64,000 nucleotides of DNA from positions 1 to 64,000 of the forward strand of contig NZ_WAGX01000004.1 of NCBI RefSeq assembly GCF_008830185.1, written 5' to 3'. The notes under the pieces are model-generated. The model made no database searches. It saw only the letters and a program-made list of their open reading frames with translations, and was not told the DNA's origin. The DNA is from Candidatus Galacturonatibacter soehngenii. GTDB taxonomy: Bacteria; Bacillota; Clostridia; Lachnospirales; Lachnospiraceae. Shown piece by piece: positions 17,582 to 25,305 of this stretch. Position 1 is the stretch's first letter, and every line of letters starts with the position of its first letter. The position numbers and the translations under genes are program-made.

Positions 17582-17965
17582 ATGAATAGGATGAAAAGTG
17601 CTTTTATTGGCAGGCATGGTATCGATCAATTAAATATTGCATTATTGGTTATTACTTTGATTATGGCTGCTACTACTTTAATAATAGAAAGTAATGACAT
17701 GGGATTATTATGTTGGTTTCCTTTTTTATATTGTCTTTATAGAATGTTTTCCAAACAACATATTGCAAGATATAAGGAAAATGTACGCTTTATGAAGTGT
17801 TTGTCACCCATTTTAAAACCATTGTATGTAAAAGTGGCAAGAGTAAAAGATAAGCAACATAAATATTGCCAATGTCCTTCTTGTAAACAAACAATACGAA
17901 TTATTAAGTCGAGGGAGAAGATAACCATTTCTTGTCCAATGTGTAAATCAGAATTTATAAAATAA
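17582..17965 (+). CDS. Membrane protein with C-terminal zinc ribbon
   Basis: A 127-aa protein with two hydrophobic helices (about residues 18-55, including IALLVITLIMAATTLII) and a cytosolic C-terminal zinc ribbon: CPSCKQTIRI then CPMCKSEF form a CxxC...CxxC pair. It follows sigG by 56 bases with a GAGGTAACATC ribosome site and no obvious terminator between, so it may share the sigG transcript. Such proteins are widespread in Lachnospiraceae but I do not recognise a named function. A terminator at 17983 ends the unit. Confidence 0.65.
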   Translation: MNRMKSAFIGRHGIDQLNIALLVITLIMAATTLIIESNDMGLLCWFPFLYCLYRMFSKQHIARYKENVRFMKCLSPILKPLYVKVARVKDKQHKYCQCPSCKQTIRIIKSREKITISCPMCKSEFIK

Positions 17966-17982
17966 ATAAACTAAATAAACTA

Positions 17983-18018
17983 AGACCATTCTAGCAAAAA
18001 TACAGAATGGTCTTTTTT
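17983..18018 (+). terminator. Terminator after sigG unit
   Basis: A perfect 10-bp stem AGACCATTCT / AGAATGGTCT with an 11-base loop is followed by T6. Confidence 0.92.
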
Positions 18019-18114
18019 CATTTAAAAAAAATTAAAAAAAGTTCAGAAAGTTGAAGACAGATTGAATTTTAATTCGTTATAATAAATGAACAGATAAAAA
18101 AGGAGGCGGATAAA

Positions 18115-18618
18115 ATTAATCAAGAGGAATATTTTGAATATCTAATCGAGAACTATCAAAATTTAGTATATTCGATATGCTATAAGACGATTGGAAATAG
18201 TTTCGATGCAGAAGATTTAACGCAAGAAGTATTTTTATCCGCATATAAAAAACTATCTGAGTTTGATCGAACATATGAAAAGGCATGGTTAGGAAAAATA
18301 GCGGCTAATAAATGTTTGGATTTTATAAAACAAGCAGGACGAAGAAGTGTTCCTACCAGCGATACATATTTTTTAGAATTAGCATCCGATTCCATTTCAC
18401 CAGAAGAAGATTATTTGATGAAGGAATCAAAGAAAGAAGTACTTTTTATCTGTAAGCAGTTAGCAACTCCCTATCAAGAGGTAGCATTAGAACACTACTA
18501 TAAAGAATTATCTGTTCAAGAAATAGCAAAGAGAAATGGAAAAAACATAAAGACAATACAAACCCAGTTATATCGGGCTAAGGCGCTGATAAAGAAAATC
18601 TTAGAGAGGAGTGACTAA
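18115..18618 (+). CDS. ECF-type sigma factor with apparent AUU start
   Basis: The reading frame upstream of TTG 18316 encodes a complete sigma-70 region 2: EEYFEYLIENYQNLVYSICY, then FDAEDLTQEVFLSAYKKL and TYEKAWLGKIAANKCLDF. Region 4 follows (YQEVALEHYYKELSVQEIAK, then NIKTIQTQLYRAKALIKKIL). There is no ATG, GTG or TTG between the in-frame stop at 18070 and 18316, where a start would delete region 2. AAGGAGG at 18100-18106 is 8 bases before an ATT codon at 18115, so initiation at AUU is inferred, giving 167 aa. The stop abuts the ATG of the next gene, an anti-sigma factor. TATAAT at 18078-18083 is the likely -10. A base-call error cannot be excluded. Confidence 0.8.
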   Translation: MNQEEYFEYLIENYQNLVYSICYKTIGNSFDAEDLTQEVFLSAYKKLSEFDRTYEKAWLGKIAANKCLDFIKQAGRRSVPTSDTYFLELASDSISPEEDYLMKESKKEVLFICKQLATPYQEVALEHYYKELSVQEIAKRNGKNIKTIQTQLYRAKALIKKILERSD

Positions 18619-19077
18619 ATGCACATTGATGATAAAGTATTAAAAAAATTTCAAAAAGGAACTTTGGATAGTAAAGAATTAATAGAAGTTCTTAAACATT
18701 TGGATACTTGTAGTTTTTGCACGGATAGGTGGATGGAGTTAGAAAATGAAGAAATGATTCAGGCTCCTTCCTATTTGAAAGAAGATATATTAAAACGTGT
18801 ACATAAGGCAGATGTACAAGTAAATATACACATTAAAAAAACATCAAAGAAAACAGAGCTGTTTTTTTACAGTTTAAAAACAACTGCAGCAGTTTTGGGC
18901 GCATTGATTTTACTCATCTCAATAAGTTATGTGAATACAACGGAAAGGTTATTGGATTATAAAGATAAGGCATCGCCATCCGTTTCAATTAGTGAGAAAC
19001 TGAATGAAAAAAGTAACGAGATAGTAGATATTATGACGTATTTTTCAAATCAAATTATAAATGGAGGTAAGAATTAA
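18619..19077 (+). CDS. Anti-sigma factor with zinc-binding N-terminus
   Basis: A 152-aa single-span membrane protein. The cytosolic N-terminus carries a ZAS-type zinc motif, HLDTCSFC (histidine-x3-cysteine-x2-cysteine, residues about 30-37), used by anti-sigma factors to hold ECF sigma factors. One transmembrane helix (about 91-112, TTAAVLGALILLISISYV) is followed by a short outside tail of about 40 residues. It begins directly after the sigma stop and overlaps the next gene by one base. This is the classic sigma/anti-sigma arrangement, in which a membrane signal releases the sigma factor. The signal is unknown. Confidence 0.82.
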   Translation: MHIDDKVLKKFQKGTLDSKELIEVLKHLDTCSFCTDRWMELENEEMIQAPSYLKEDILKRVHKADVQVNIHIKKTSKKTELFFYSLKTTAAVLGALILLISISYVNTTERLLDYKDKASPSVSISEKLNEKSNEIVDIMTYFSNQIINGGKN

Positions 19078-19607
19078 TGACAAAACAAAAAAATGGATTT
19101 TGGACGTTCATATTTTCCCTAATCCCTGGTGCAGGAGAGATGTATATGGGATTTATGAAACAAGGAATTAGTATCATGACGCTTTTTTGGCTTTTGATTG
19201 CATTGTGCAGTTTCTTTAATACAGGAGTATTTTTATTTGGACTACCATTGTTATGGTTTTATAGCTTTTTTAATGTTCATAATTTAAAATCACTAAGTGA
19301 AGAAGAATTCTATAGCATTACTGATGATTATGCATTTCATTTGGAGGCATTTATCGCTGATAAGAAAGGGCTTGTTAAAAAATATCATTCTATCATCGGG
19401 GGAGTACTTTTATTTAGTGGGCTGACAATATTATGGAATAATTCTTATGAATTTATTTATTATATTCTTCCTGATTATTTTGGTTCAATTGTTTATAGAA
19501 TCGGAAATATGGTTCCTCAGTTTGTACTTGGTATAGGAATCATTCTCTTTGGTATTTCGATGATAAGAGGGAAGAAAAAGGAGCTTGAAGAAAATGAGAA
19601 CGCATAG
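19077..19607 (+). CDS. Polytopic membrane protein of the ECF operon (TM2-like)
   Basis: A 176-aa protein with about four hydrophobic helices. The N-terminal part (FSLIPGAGEMYMGFMKQGIS) resembles the P-G-x-G-x-x-Y-x-G turn of TM2-domain proteins, and the last helices (FVLGIGIILFGISMIRGKK) resemble LiaF-type membrane helices. ATG overlaps the stop of the anti-sigma gene, and the end overlaps the next gene. It is probably a target or modulator of the envelope-stress sigma factor. No enzymatic motif is visible. Confidence 0.65.
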   Translation: MTKQKNGFWTFIFSLIPGAGEMYMGFMKQGISIMTLFWLLIALCSFFNTGVFLFGLPLLWFYSFFNVHNLKSLSEEEFYSITDDYAFHLEAFIADKKGLVKKYHSIIGGVLLFSGLTILWNNSYEFIYYILPDYFGSIVYRIGNMVPQFVLGIGIILFGISMIRGKKKELEENENA

Positions 19608-19866
19608 AGTTGGAACGATTACATTAGGTTTATGTTTAATTGTGTTTGGAACTTTGTTTTTTATTCACATGTTTCTTCCAACACTTCGCTATGAAACGAT
19701 ATATAAGCTTTGGCCAATTATGCTTATAGCATTGGGAGTTGAAGTATTGTTAACAAATGTAAAGGTAGAAAAAGATGCATTTATATATGATAAGGGGGCT
19801 ATTTTTTTGATGATTGTAATTTGTTTTTTTGCGATGACTTTGGCAACGTTTGAGGTTCTATTTTGA
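19594..19866 (+). CDS. Small LiaI/LiaF-like membrane protein
   Basis: A 90-aa protein with three hydrophobic segments (GTITLGLCLIVFGTLFFIHM, LWPIMLIALGVEVLL, AIFLMIVICFFAMTLATF) of the type found in the membrane part of LiaI/LiaF proteins. ATG 19594 is chosen over TTG 19585 because AAGGAG lies 11 bases before the ATG but almost abuts the TTG. It overlaps the previous gene by 14 bases and is the last gene of the ECF operon; a strong terminator follows. A role in envelope-stress response is inferred from context. Confidence 0.65.
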   Translation: MRTHRVGTITLGLCLIVFGTLFFIHMFLPTLRYETIYKLWPIMLIALGVEVLLTNVKVEKDAFIYDKGAIFLMIVICFFAMTLATFEVLF

Positions 19867-19885
19867 ATTTATTTGCCTAGAATTC

Positions 19886-19915
19886 AAAGTGTGAGGAAGA
19901 CTCACACTTTTTTTC
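19886..19915 (+). terminator. Terminator of ECF operon
   Basis: A perfect 10-bp stem AAAGTGTGAG / CTCACACTTT with loop GAAGA runs into a T tract. Confidence 0.93.
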
Positions 19916-19978
19916 GTATTTAATAACAAAATCTTAGTGTTGTTAATATAATGATAGAAAGAAATCTTTGGTGGTTGT

Positions 19979-20242
19979 ATGCGACTTTGTGATTTTAAAG
20001 ACAAACAGGTAATTAATCTATGTGATTGCTGCGTAATTGGCTGTGTCTCTGATATTATATTCAATGAATGCACTGGGAAGATAACAGATATCATTGTTCC
20101 AGGTCCTGCAAGGTTATGTGGGATATTTGGAAGAGATTCAGAGTATATTATTCCGTGGAATCACATATGTCAAATCGGACCAGATATTATTCTTGTTAAA
20201 TTAACGCATGAAGAGGCCAAGGCACATAAGGTGATTTTTTGA
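19979..20242 (+). CDS. YlmC/YmxH-family PRC-barrel sporulation protein
   Basis: This 87-aa protein has a PRC-barrel-like fold pattern: MRLCDFKDKQVINLCDC, GCVSDIIFNECTGKITDIIV and the ending YIIPWNHICQIGPDIILVKL. It matches the YlmC/YmxH family, which is common in spore formers and expressed during sporulation in Bacillus, though the molecular role is not known. GGTGG lies about 6 bases before the ATG. It is monocistronic as far as can be seen, between the ECF terminator and degV. Confidence 0.85.
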   Translation: MRLCDFKDKQVINLCDCCVIGCVSDIIFNECTGKITDIIVPGPARLCGIFGRDSEYIIPWNHICQIGPDIILVKLTHEEAKAHKVIF

Positions 20243-20367
20243 TAGAAGGCACTAAAGCATCCTCTACCTAATATTATATCAGGTTCTAGTCTTGTTTTTA
20301 AACGTAATAGATGATAAAATGCTTATTATAGTATTTGAATGTAATGATATATGGAGGATAAAATATT

Positions 20368-21234
20368 TTGAATAGAGTAGCAATCATAACAGATAGCAAC
20401 AGTGGAATAACGCAAGCTGAAGCAAAGAAATTAGGTATATTTGTACTTCCAATGCCATTTACAATTGATGGGGCAGAGTACTTTGAGGACATCAATCTGT
20501 CAGTCGAAGAATTTTATGCTAAGTTAGAAGCAGATGCTGATATATCAACTTCTCAGCCTTCCATAGAATCTGTGACGTCTTTGTGGGATGAGGCTTTAAA
20601 AGAATATGACGAAATTGTACATATTCCAATGTCGAGTGGATTAAGCGGATCTTGTAGTACTGCTATGGTATTAGCCCAGGATTATGAAGATAAAGTTGAA
20701 GTGGTGAACAATCAAAGAATATCAGTAACTCAAAGACAGTCTGTCTTAGATGCAATCGAACTAGTAAACAAAGGAAAATCAGCAAATGAAGTAAAAGAAA
20801 TTCTAGAAAAAAACAAATTTGAATCTAGTATATATATCATGGTAGATACTTTGAAGTATCTAAAAAAGGGTGGTAGAATAACCCCAGCAGCAGCGGCACT
20901 TGGTACCATGTTAAGACTTAAGCCAGTTTTACAGATTCAAGGTGAGAAGCTAGAAGCATTTGCAAAAGCCAAAACGATTAAGCAAGCGAAATCTATTATG
21001 ATGAAGGCTATCCACGATGATATTGACCAACGTTTTGGAGGATTAAATGCAATGGATGTTTCCTTGTTTGTTGCTCATAGTGCGAATGAAGAAGCGGCGA
21101 ATCGTTTAAAAGAAGAATTGCAAGAGATTTATCCAGGGGTATCCATTTATGTAGATGATTTATCTTTAAGTGTTTCATGCCACATAGGACCAGGCTCACT
21201 TGCCATTGCAACATCACGTAAAATAAAGGAATAA
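20368..21234 (+). CDS. DegV family fatty-acid-binding protein
   Basis: A 288-aa member of the DegV/FakB family, cytosolic two-domain proteins that bind a fatty acid and present it to the kinase FakA for phosphorylation and phospholipid synthesis. IITDSNSGITQAEAKKL, DISTSQPSIESV, HIPMSSGLSGSCSTA and the C-terminal CHIGPGSLAIA are family marks. The start is TTG with GGAGG 10 bases upstream. No fakA is in this window. Terminator follows at 21261. Confidence 0.9.
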   Translation: MNRVAIITDSNSGITQAEAKKLGIFVLPMPFTIDGAEYFEDINLSVEEFYAKLEADADISTSQPSIESVTSLWDEALKEYDEIVHIPMSSGLSGSCSTAMVLAQDYEDKVEVVNNQRISVTQRQSVLDAIELVNKGKSANEVKEILEKNKFESSIYIMVDTLKYLKKGGRITPAAAALGTMLRLKPVLQIQGEKLEAFAKAKTIKQAKSIMMKAIHDDIDQRFGGLNAMDVSLFVAHSANEEAANRLKEELQEIYPGVSIYVDDLSLSVSCHIGPGSLAIATSRKIKE

Positions 21235-21260
21235 ATACAGGTAATGAATTGCCTTTACTT

Positions 21261-21293
21261 AAAACAGCCAAGTGTTATGCACTTGGCTGTTTT
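21261..21293. terminator. Bidirectional terminator between degV and metH
   Basis: A 14-bp perfect stem AAAACAGCCAAGTG / CACTTGGCTGTTTT with a 5-base loop lies between convergent genes. Confidence 0.93.
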
Positions 21294-21326
21294 GTAATGC
21301 AAAATCATTTTAAGTTGCTTTATTTT

Positions 21327-23711
21327 TTACACTTCAAATAACTCATTTGCATAACGAATAGAGCCCATAGCATCCTTTGAATAAAAGTCAGCGCCAATCA
21401 TATCAGCATAAGTTTGCGTAAGTACCGCACCGCCTACCATGACTTTACAATCAGGAATTGCAGTCTTTATCTGCTTAATTGTAATCTCCATATTTGCAAC
21501 GGTAGTGGTCATCAAAGCACTTAGCCCGATTAATTTAACGTTGTGCTCAAGAGCTGTTTCTACAATTAATTCTGGACTAACATCTTTTCCTAAATCTATT
21601 ACGTGAAAACTATAATTTTCCAAGAGAACTTTTACAATGTTCTTTCCAATATCATGAATGTCTCCTTTTACCGTAGCAACTATAATTGTTCCTTTTGAAG
21701 AGGAGGTTGTTCCTTTTTTTGCCAAAACTTCTTTGATGGCATCAAATCCAGCTTTCGCAGCTTCAGCACTCATAAGAAGTTGTGGTAGAAACAATGTTTT
21801 GTTTTCAAAGCCTTGTCCAACTTTATCGAGTGCAGGAATTAGGTCTTCGTCAATGAGTGTTAGCGGTTCCTTTTTCTTTAAAAGTTCTTTGGCCGCTGTG
21901 TATGCACTTTCTGATAGCCCTTTTACGACTGCATCAAAGAGAGAAACCTGTCCAGACTGCTTGATGTTTGATGTTTGTTGCGCTACTGCGGAATATCGAT
22001 TGATATAACCGATACATTGTTCATCACTGCCGTTTATAGCACAATATGCATTGTATGCGTTCATCATAGCTTCGCTTCCAGGATTGATAATACCTGCACT
22101 TAAGCCTCTGGCTAAGGCTATGGTAAAAAACGCTGTATTTATATTTTCTCGTTGAGGAAGCCCAAACGATATATTAGATACACCTAGTACGGTATGGATT
22201 TCCATTTTATGGCGGATGTAATCTAATGCATCCAAAGTAATATCTGAGTTCTCCTGACCAGTACTAATCGTCATAGCTAAGGTATCCATTACTAAGTCTT
22301 TTTTAGAAATACCGTACTTTGAAGCTTCAGAAACAATTTTTTTTGCTATGTCAATTCTACCTTGTGCTGTTTCAGGAATTCCTGTTTCGTCTAAGGTAAG
22401 GCAAACAACCATACCTCCGTATTTTGCTACAAGAGGAAATACTGCATTCATCGATTCTTGTTTCCCATTAACGGAGTTAATCAGTGGCTTTCCATTATAG
22501 ATTCGCATTGCTTTTTCCATTGCAGTAATATCAGAAGTATCGATTTGAAGAGGTAAATCTATGATAGACTGAATTCCTGTTATGGTTCGTTCCATCATAG
22601 ACACTTCATCGATTTCAGGAAGACCTACATTAACATCAAGGATATGTGCACCGTTATCTTGTTGAGCAAGTGCTTCTTTTAAAATATATTCCAAATCATT
22701 GTCGCGAAGTGCTTGTTTAAATCTAGATTTACCAGTTGGATTAATTCTTTCACCTATAATTTTAGGACGATTGTTTAATTCAACCGCATGGCTGTAAGAG
22801 GAAATAACTGAAAGACCTTTATCCATTACTTCCAATGGTTTTATATCTTTGCAAAGCTCAATTGTAGCTTTTATATGCTCAGGAGTCGTGCCACAGCAGC
22901 CACCTAGTATAGAAGCACCACTTAATGCGATTTCTTTCATGACCAATGCAAATTCTTCGGGATTAACATTAAACATAGTCTGTCCATCTACTACCACAGG
23001 AAGACCCGCATTTGGATTCATTACGATTGGAAGAGAACAAACTCTGTGAAGTTCTGGCAACAGTTTTTGCATTTGAACTGGACCAAGTCCACAATTAAAA
23101 CCAATTGCATCAACTCTTAAACCTTCTAACATTGCAGTTGCAGCAAAAATATCAGCGCCAGTAAGAAGCTTGCCTCCTTCATCGAAAATCATTGTAACTA
23201 TTATAGGAAGCTTGGTATTTTCTTTTGCTGCCAAGACAGCAGCTTTTATTTCATAGGTATCGCTTACGGTTTCAATTAGAATTAAATCTGCCCCTGCTTT
23301 TTCACCTGCCACGCATATTACTTTAAAAGCTTCATAAGCGTCTTCAAATTCCAATTCTCCAAGAGGTTTTAATAGTTTTCCTACGGAACCGATATCTAGA
23401 GCAACATAAGCGTCTTTTTTAGACTGTAAAACGGCTTCTTTAGCAATCTCAATTCCCTTGCTCACGATTTCCTCACAGCTATAGCCTGTATCTTTCATTT
23501 TAAAAGGATTCGCTCCAAAGGTATTCGCCTTTATGATGTCACAACCGGCAGCAAGATAGCTTTTATGAATCTCTAAAATAGTATCAGTATGAGTCATATT
23601 CCATAACTCAGGTATTTCACCAGGCTGCAATCCTTTGCTTTGAAGAATTGTTCCCATTGCGCCATCAAAAAAAAGCATCTTTGTTCCTAATTTGTCAATA
23701 AATTTTGTCAT
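21327..23711 (-). CDS. metH: Cobalamin-dependent methionine synthase, core without activation domain
   Basis: A 794-aa enzyme that moves a methyl group from methyltetrahydrofolate through cobalamin to homocysteine. Domains in order: homocysteine-binding barrel (start LFFDGAMGTILQSKGL; zinc cysteines in GFNCGLGP and LGGCCGTT), pterin-binding barrel (from IIGERINPTGK, about 315-570), cobalamin cap helices and the cobalamin-binding Rossmann domain with GDIHDIGKNI (the DxHxxG histidine near 685). The C-terminal reactivation domain of the E. coli-type enzyme is absent and is encoded by the gene just upstream. AGGAGGATAAC precedes the ATG. Confidence 0.94.
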   Translation of the reverse strand: MTKFIDKLGTKMLFFDGAMGTILQSKGLQPGEIPELWNMTHTDTILEIHKSYLAAGCDIIKANTFGANPFKMKDTGYSCEEIVSKGIEIAKEAVLQSKKDAYVALDIGSVGKLLKPLGELEFEDAYEAFKVICVAGEKAGADLILIETVSDTYEIKAAVLAAKENTKLPIIVTMIFDEGGKLLTGADIFAATAMLEGLRVDAIGFNCGLGPVQMQKLLPELHRVCSLPIVMNPNAGLPVVVDGQTMFNVNPEEFALVMKEIALSGASILGGCCGTTPEHIKATIELCKDIKPLEVMDKGLSVISSYSHAVELNNRPKIIGERINPTGKSRFKQALRDNDLEYILKEALAQQDNGAHILDVNVGLPEIDEVSMMERTITGIQSIIDLPLQIDTSDITAMEKAMRIYNGKPLINSVNGKQESMNAVFPLVAKYGGMVVCLTLDETGIPETAQGRIDIAKKIVSEASKYGISKKDLVMDTLAMTISTGQENSDITLDALDYIRHKMEIHTVLGVSNISFGLPQRENINTAFFTIALARGLSAGIINPGSEAMMNAYNAYCAINGSDEQCIGYINRYSAVAQQTSNIKQSGQVSLFDAVVKGLSESAYTAAKELLKKKEPLTLIDEDLIPALDKVGQGFENKTLFLPQLLMSAEAAKAGFDAIKEVLAKKGTTSSSKGTIIVATVKGDIHDIGKNIVKVLLENYSFHVIDLGKDVSPELIVETALEHNVKLIGLSALMTTTVANMEITIKQIKTAIPDCKVMVGGAVLTQTYADMIGADFYSKDAMGSIRYANELFEV

Positions 23712-23753
23712 GTTATCCTCCTGGTATAAATTAGATTTAAAGCGTATAGCCCT

Positions 23754-24398
23754 TTATGCATCTCTGTATTCGCATTGTGTACTTGAACAGGTTGTGCATT
23801 TTTGTTTCAAACAATTGTTTTTAATTTTAGAAAGTCCAATGATAGCAGTAACACTTTTGGAAGGAACCATAAGACAGGTATCTGTTAATGATAAGCCAAT
23901 TCGTTTACTGCATTCTAGTATATTAAAGATTTCTCTTTGATGCTCCAGCGACAAATCACCATAGCCTGGGCTAAAGCGTGGGCGTAAATATAAATCTCTT
24001 TTGGTTGCATCCAAGCGAATGGAGTCTTCCAAAGAATCACAAAAAGTCTCAATCAAAGCAGCACCAGCTGCTTGAATGACAGAAGCTTTTGCAAGATTGG
24101 TAATAGAATAACGTTTTATAAGTGTATCTACAGAGGAACCAATGGTGGCTGCAAAAATAATAGCACTGTCACAACCTTTTAAATTTTTTGCAAGGTTTTT
24201 ACTTGTTATTTTAATTGGGCCAAGTAAAACAGTTGTTTCGTCTATTACGTTACAGGAAAATTCTTTGTGTACACTTTTGGGATTGATTGATATTTCTAAT
24301 TCTTTTGAAGCTTCTTCAATTAATGTTTCTAATTTTGCATCAATATCTTGACCTTTGTAACCCAGATATCGTAAGGTTTCTTTTTTGTTTACTTGCAT
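23754..24398 (-). CDS. Stand-alone methionine synthase activation-domain protein
   Basis: The 214-aa product resembles the C-terminal SAM-binding reactivation domain of MetH, with RPRFSPGYGDLSLEHQ (the R-x-x-P-G-Y type motif contacting SAM) and LSLTDTCLMVPSKSVTAIIG. It ends with four cysteines (CLKQKCTTCSSTQC). It would restore oxidised cob(II)alamin on the MetH core by reductive methylation. It lies 42 bases upstream of metH in the same direction, so the pair is a split MetH. Three start codons cluster at 24398-24404; ATG 24398 has AAGGA at the best distance. Confidence 0.85.
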   Translation of the reverse strand: MQVNKKETLRYLGYKGQDIDAKLETLIEEASKELEISINPKSVHKEFSCNVIDETTVLLGPIKITSKNLAKNLKGCDSAIIFAATIGSSVDTLIKRYSITNLAKASVIQAAGAALIETFCDSLEDSIRLDATKRDLYLRPRFSPGYGDLSLEHQREIFNILECSKRIGLSLTDTCLMVPSKSVTAIIGLSKIKNNCLKQKCTTCSSTQCEYRDA

Positions 24399-24520
24399 TA
24401 TCATTATCCTTTAAGCATTCTTTCATGCGTTGATACAAAGAGTTATTATTTTATGTAGAGAGATATTTTAGTTATCCTAATACATAAAAGGGAACATTGT
24501 TTTTAAACATTATAAATAAT

Positions 24521-24554
24521 TTATCGCCAGTTGGCAATAAGCAACTGGCGATAA
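24521..24554 (-). terminator. Terminator after rrf2-type regulator
   Basis: A perfect 13-bp stem TTATCGCCAGTTG / CAACTGGCGATAA with an 8-base loop lies just past the stop of the minus-strand regulator. Confidence 0.8.
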
Positions 24555-24575
24555 GAAAATAAGATTATTTATTAC

Positions 24576-25013
24576 CTAGATAACAAAATTTAGTTGATTT
24601 TTTTCTGTTTGTATTTCCATTAAATCTGCGAGTGTAATATTATCTACTACTTCGTTGATTGCATCGTTTAAGCGTTTCCACACTTCTAAAGTAGCACAAT
24701 TATCATAACGGGCACATTCGCTGACATCACCGTCTAGGCATGATACAGGTGCAAGACTTCCTTCTGTTAATCTTAAAATCATACCAACTGTATATTCCGC
24801 GGGTAGTTTAGCAAGTTTATAGCCGCCCGATGCGCCTCGAATACTTTTTACATATCCGGCACGACTTAAGATTGTAATGATTTGTTCTAAATATTTGTCT
24901 GACAAGTCCTGTCTTTTTGCAATGTCCTTTATTTTTACATATCCTTCATCTTCATATAAAGCCAAATCAAGCATAAGCCTTAAAGCATAACGTCCTTTTG
25001 TTGAAATTTTCAT
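24576..25013 (-). CDS. Rrf2/IscR-family transcriptional regulator
   Basis: A 145-aa winged-helix regulator. The N-terminus MKISTKGRYALRLMLDLAL and the wing SIRGASGGYKLAK are characteristic of Rrf2. Three cysteines at 92, 100 and 106 (CLDGDVSEC then C) sit where IscR binds its Fe-S cluster, so it may sense iron-sulfur or cysteine status. Alternatively it could be a CymR-type cysteine regulator. The neighbours are metY, iscS and iscU, all sulfur functions, which are its probable targets. GAAGGTGATATT precedes the ATG. Confidence 0.9.
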   Translation of the reverse strand: MKISTKGRYALRLMLDLALYEDEGYVKIKDIAKRQDLSDKYLEQIITILSRAGYVKSIRGASGGYKLAKLPAEYTVGMILRLTEGSLAPVSCLDGDVSECARYDNCATLEVWKRLNDAINEVVDNITLADLMEIQTEKNQLNFVI

Positions 25014-25053
25014 AATATCACCTTCTTATTTTTTTATTTTATTTATAAATTTC

Positions 25054-25081
25054 TTGACGAATGATTGGTTCATGATAAAAT
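25054..25081 (+). promoter_or_regulatory. Plus-strand promoter in rrf2-metY gap
   Basis: TTGACG (25054-25059), a 16-base spacer, then TAAAAT (25076-25081) preceded by TG, an extended -10. It points away from rrf2 into a gap with no plus-strand gene, and would drive a short RNA ending near 25296. The 11-base TTGACGAATGA recurs at 25124, so the repeat may instead be an operator. Confidence 0.5.
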
Positions 25082-25269
25082 AGAACTATCATTTTAATGA
25101 TGGAACAAAAGAAATAATTAATTTTGACGAATGAAGTGATAACACATCATTTTGTTGCTATAAATATTATGGATCATAGCGATTTATTTACAACAACGAA
25201 AAAGTCCATAACAAGTAATCGTTATGTGACAGGTATTTTGATAAATGCCAATACATCTTTGTTAGAAGT

Positions 25270-25296
25270 AAAACCGTAGACAGAGCCTACGGTTTT
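25270..25296. terminator. Bidirectional terminator after metY
   Basis: AAAACCGTAG (25270-25279) pairs perfectly with CTACGGTTTT (25287-25296) around a 7-base loop; T runs exist on both strands. It ends metY and could end a plus-strand RNA. Confidence 0.85.
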
Positions 25297-25305
25297 GTCA
25301 TGCAA

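Noticed and set aside
25171-25281. 36-codon ORF (MDHSDLFTTTKKS...) in the rrf2-metY gap
   Set aside because: There is no ribosome site before the ATG and the stop falls in the terminator stem; it looks like chance.
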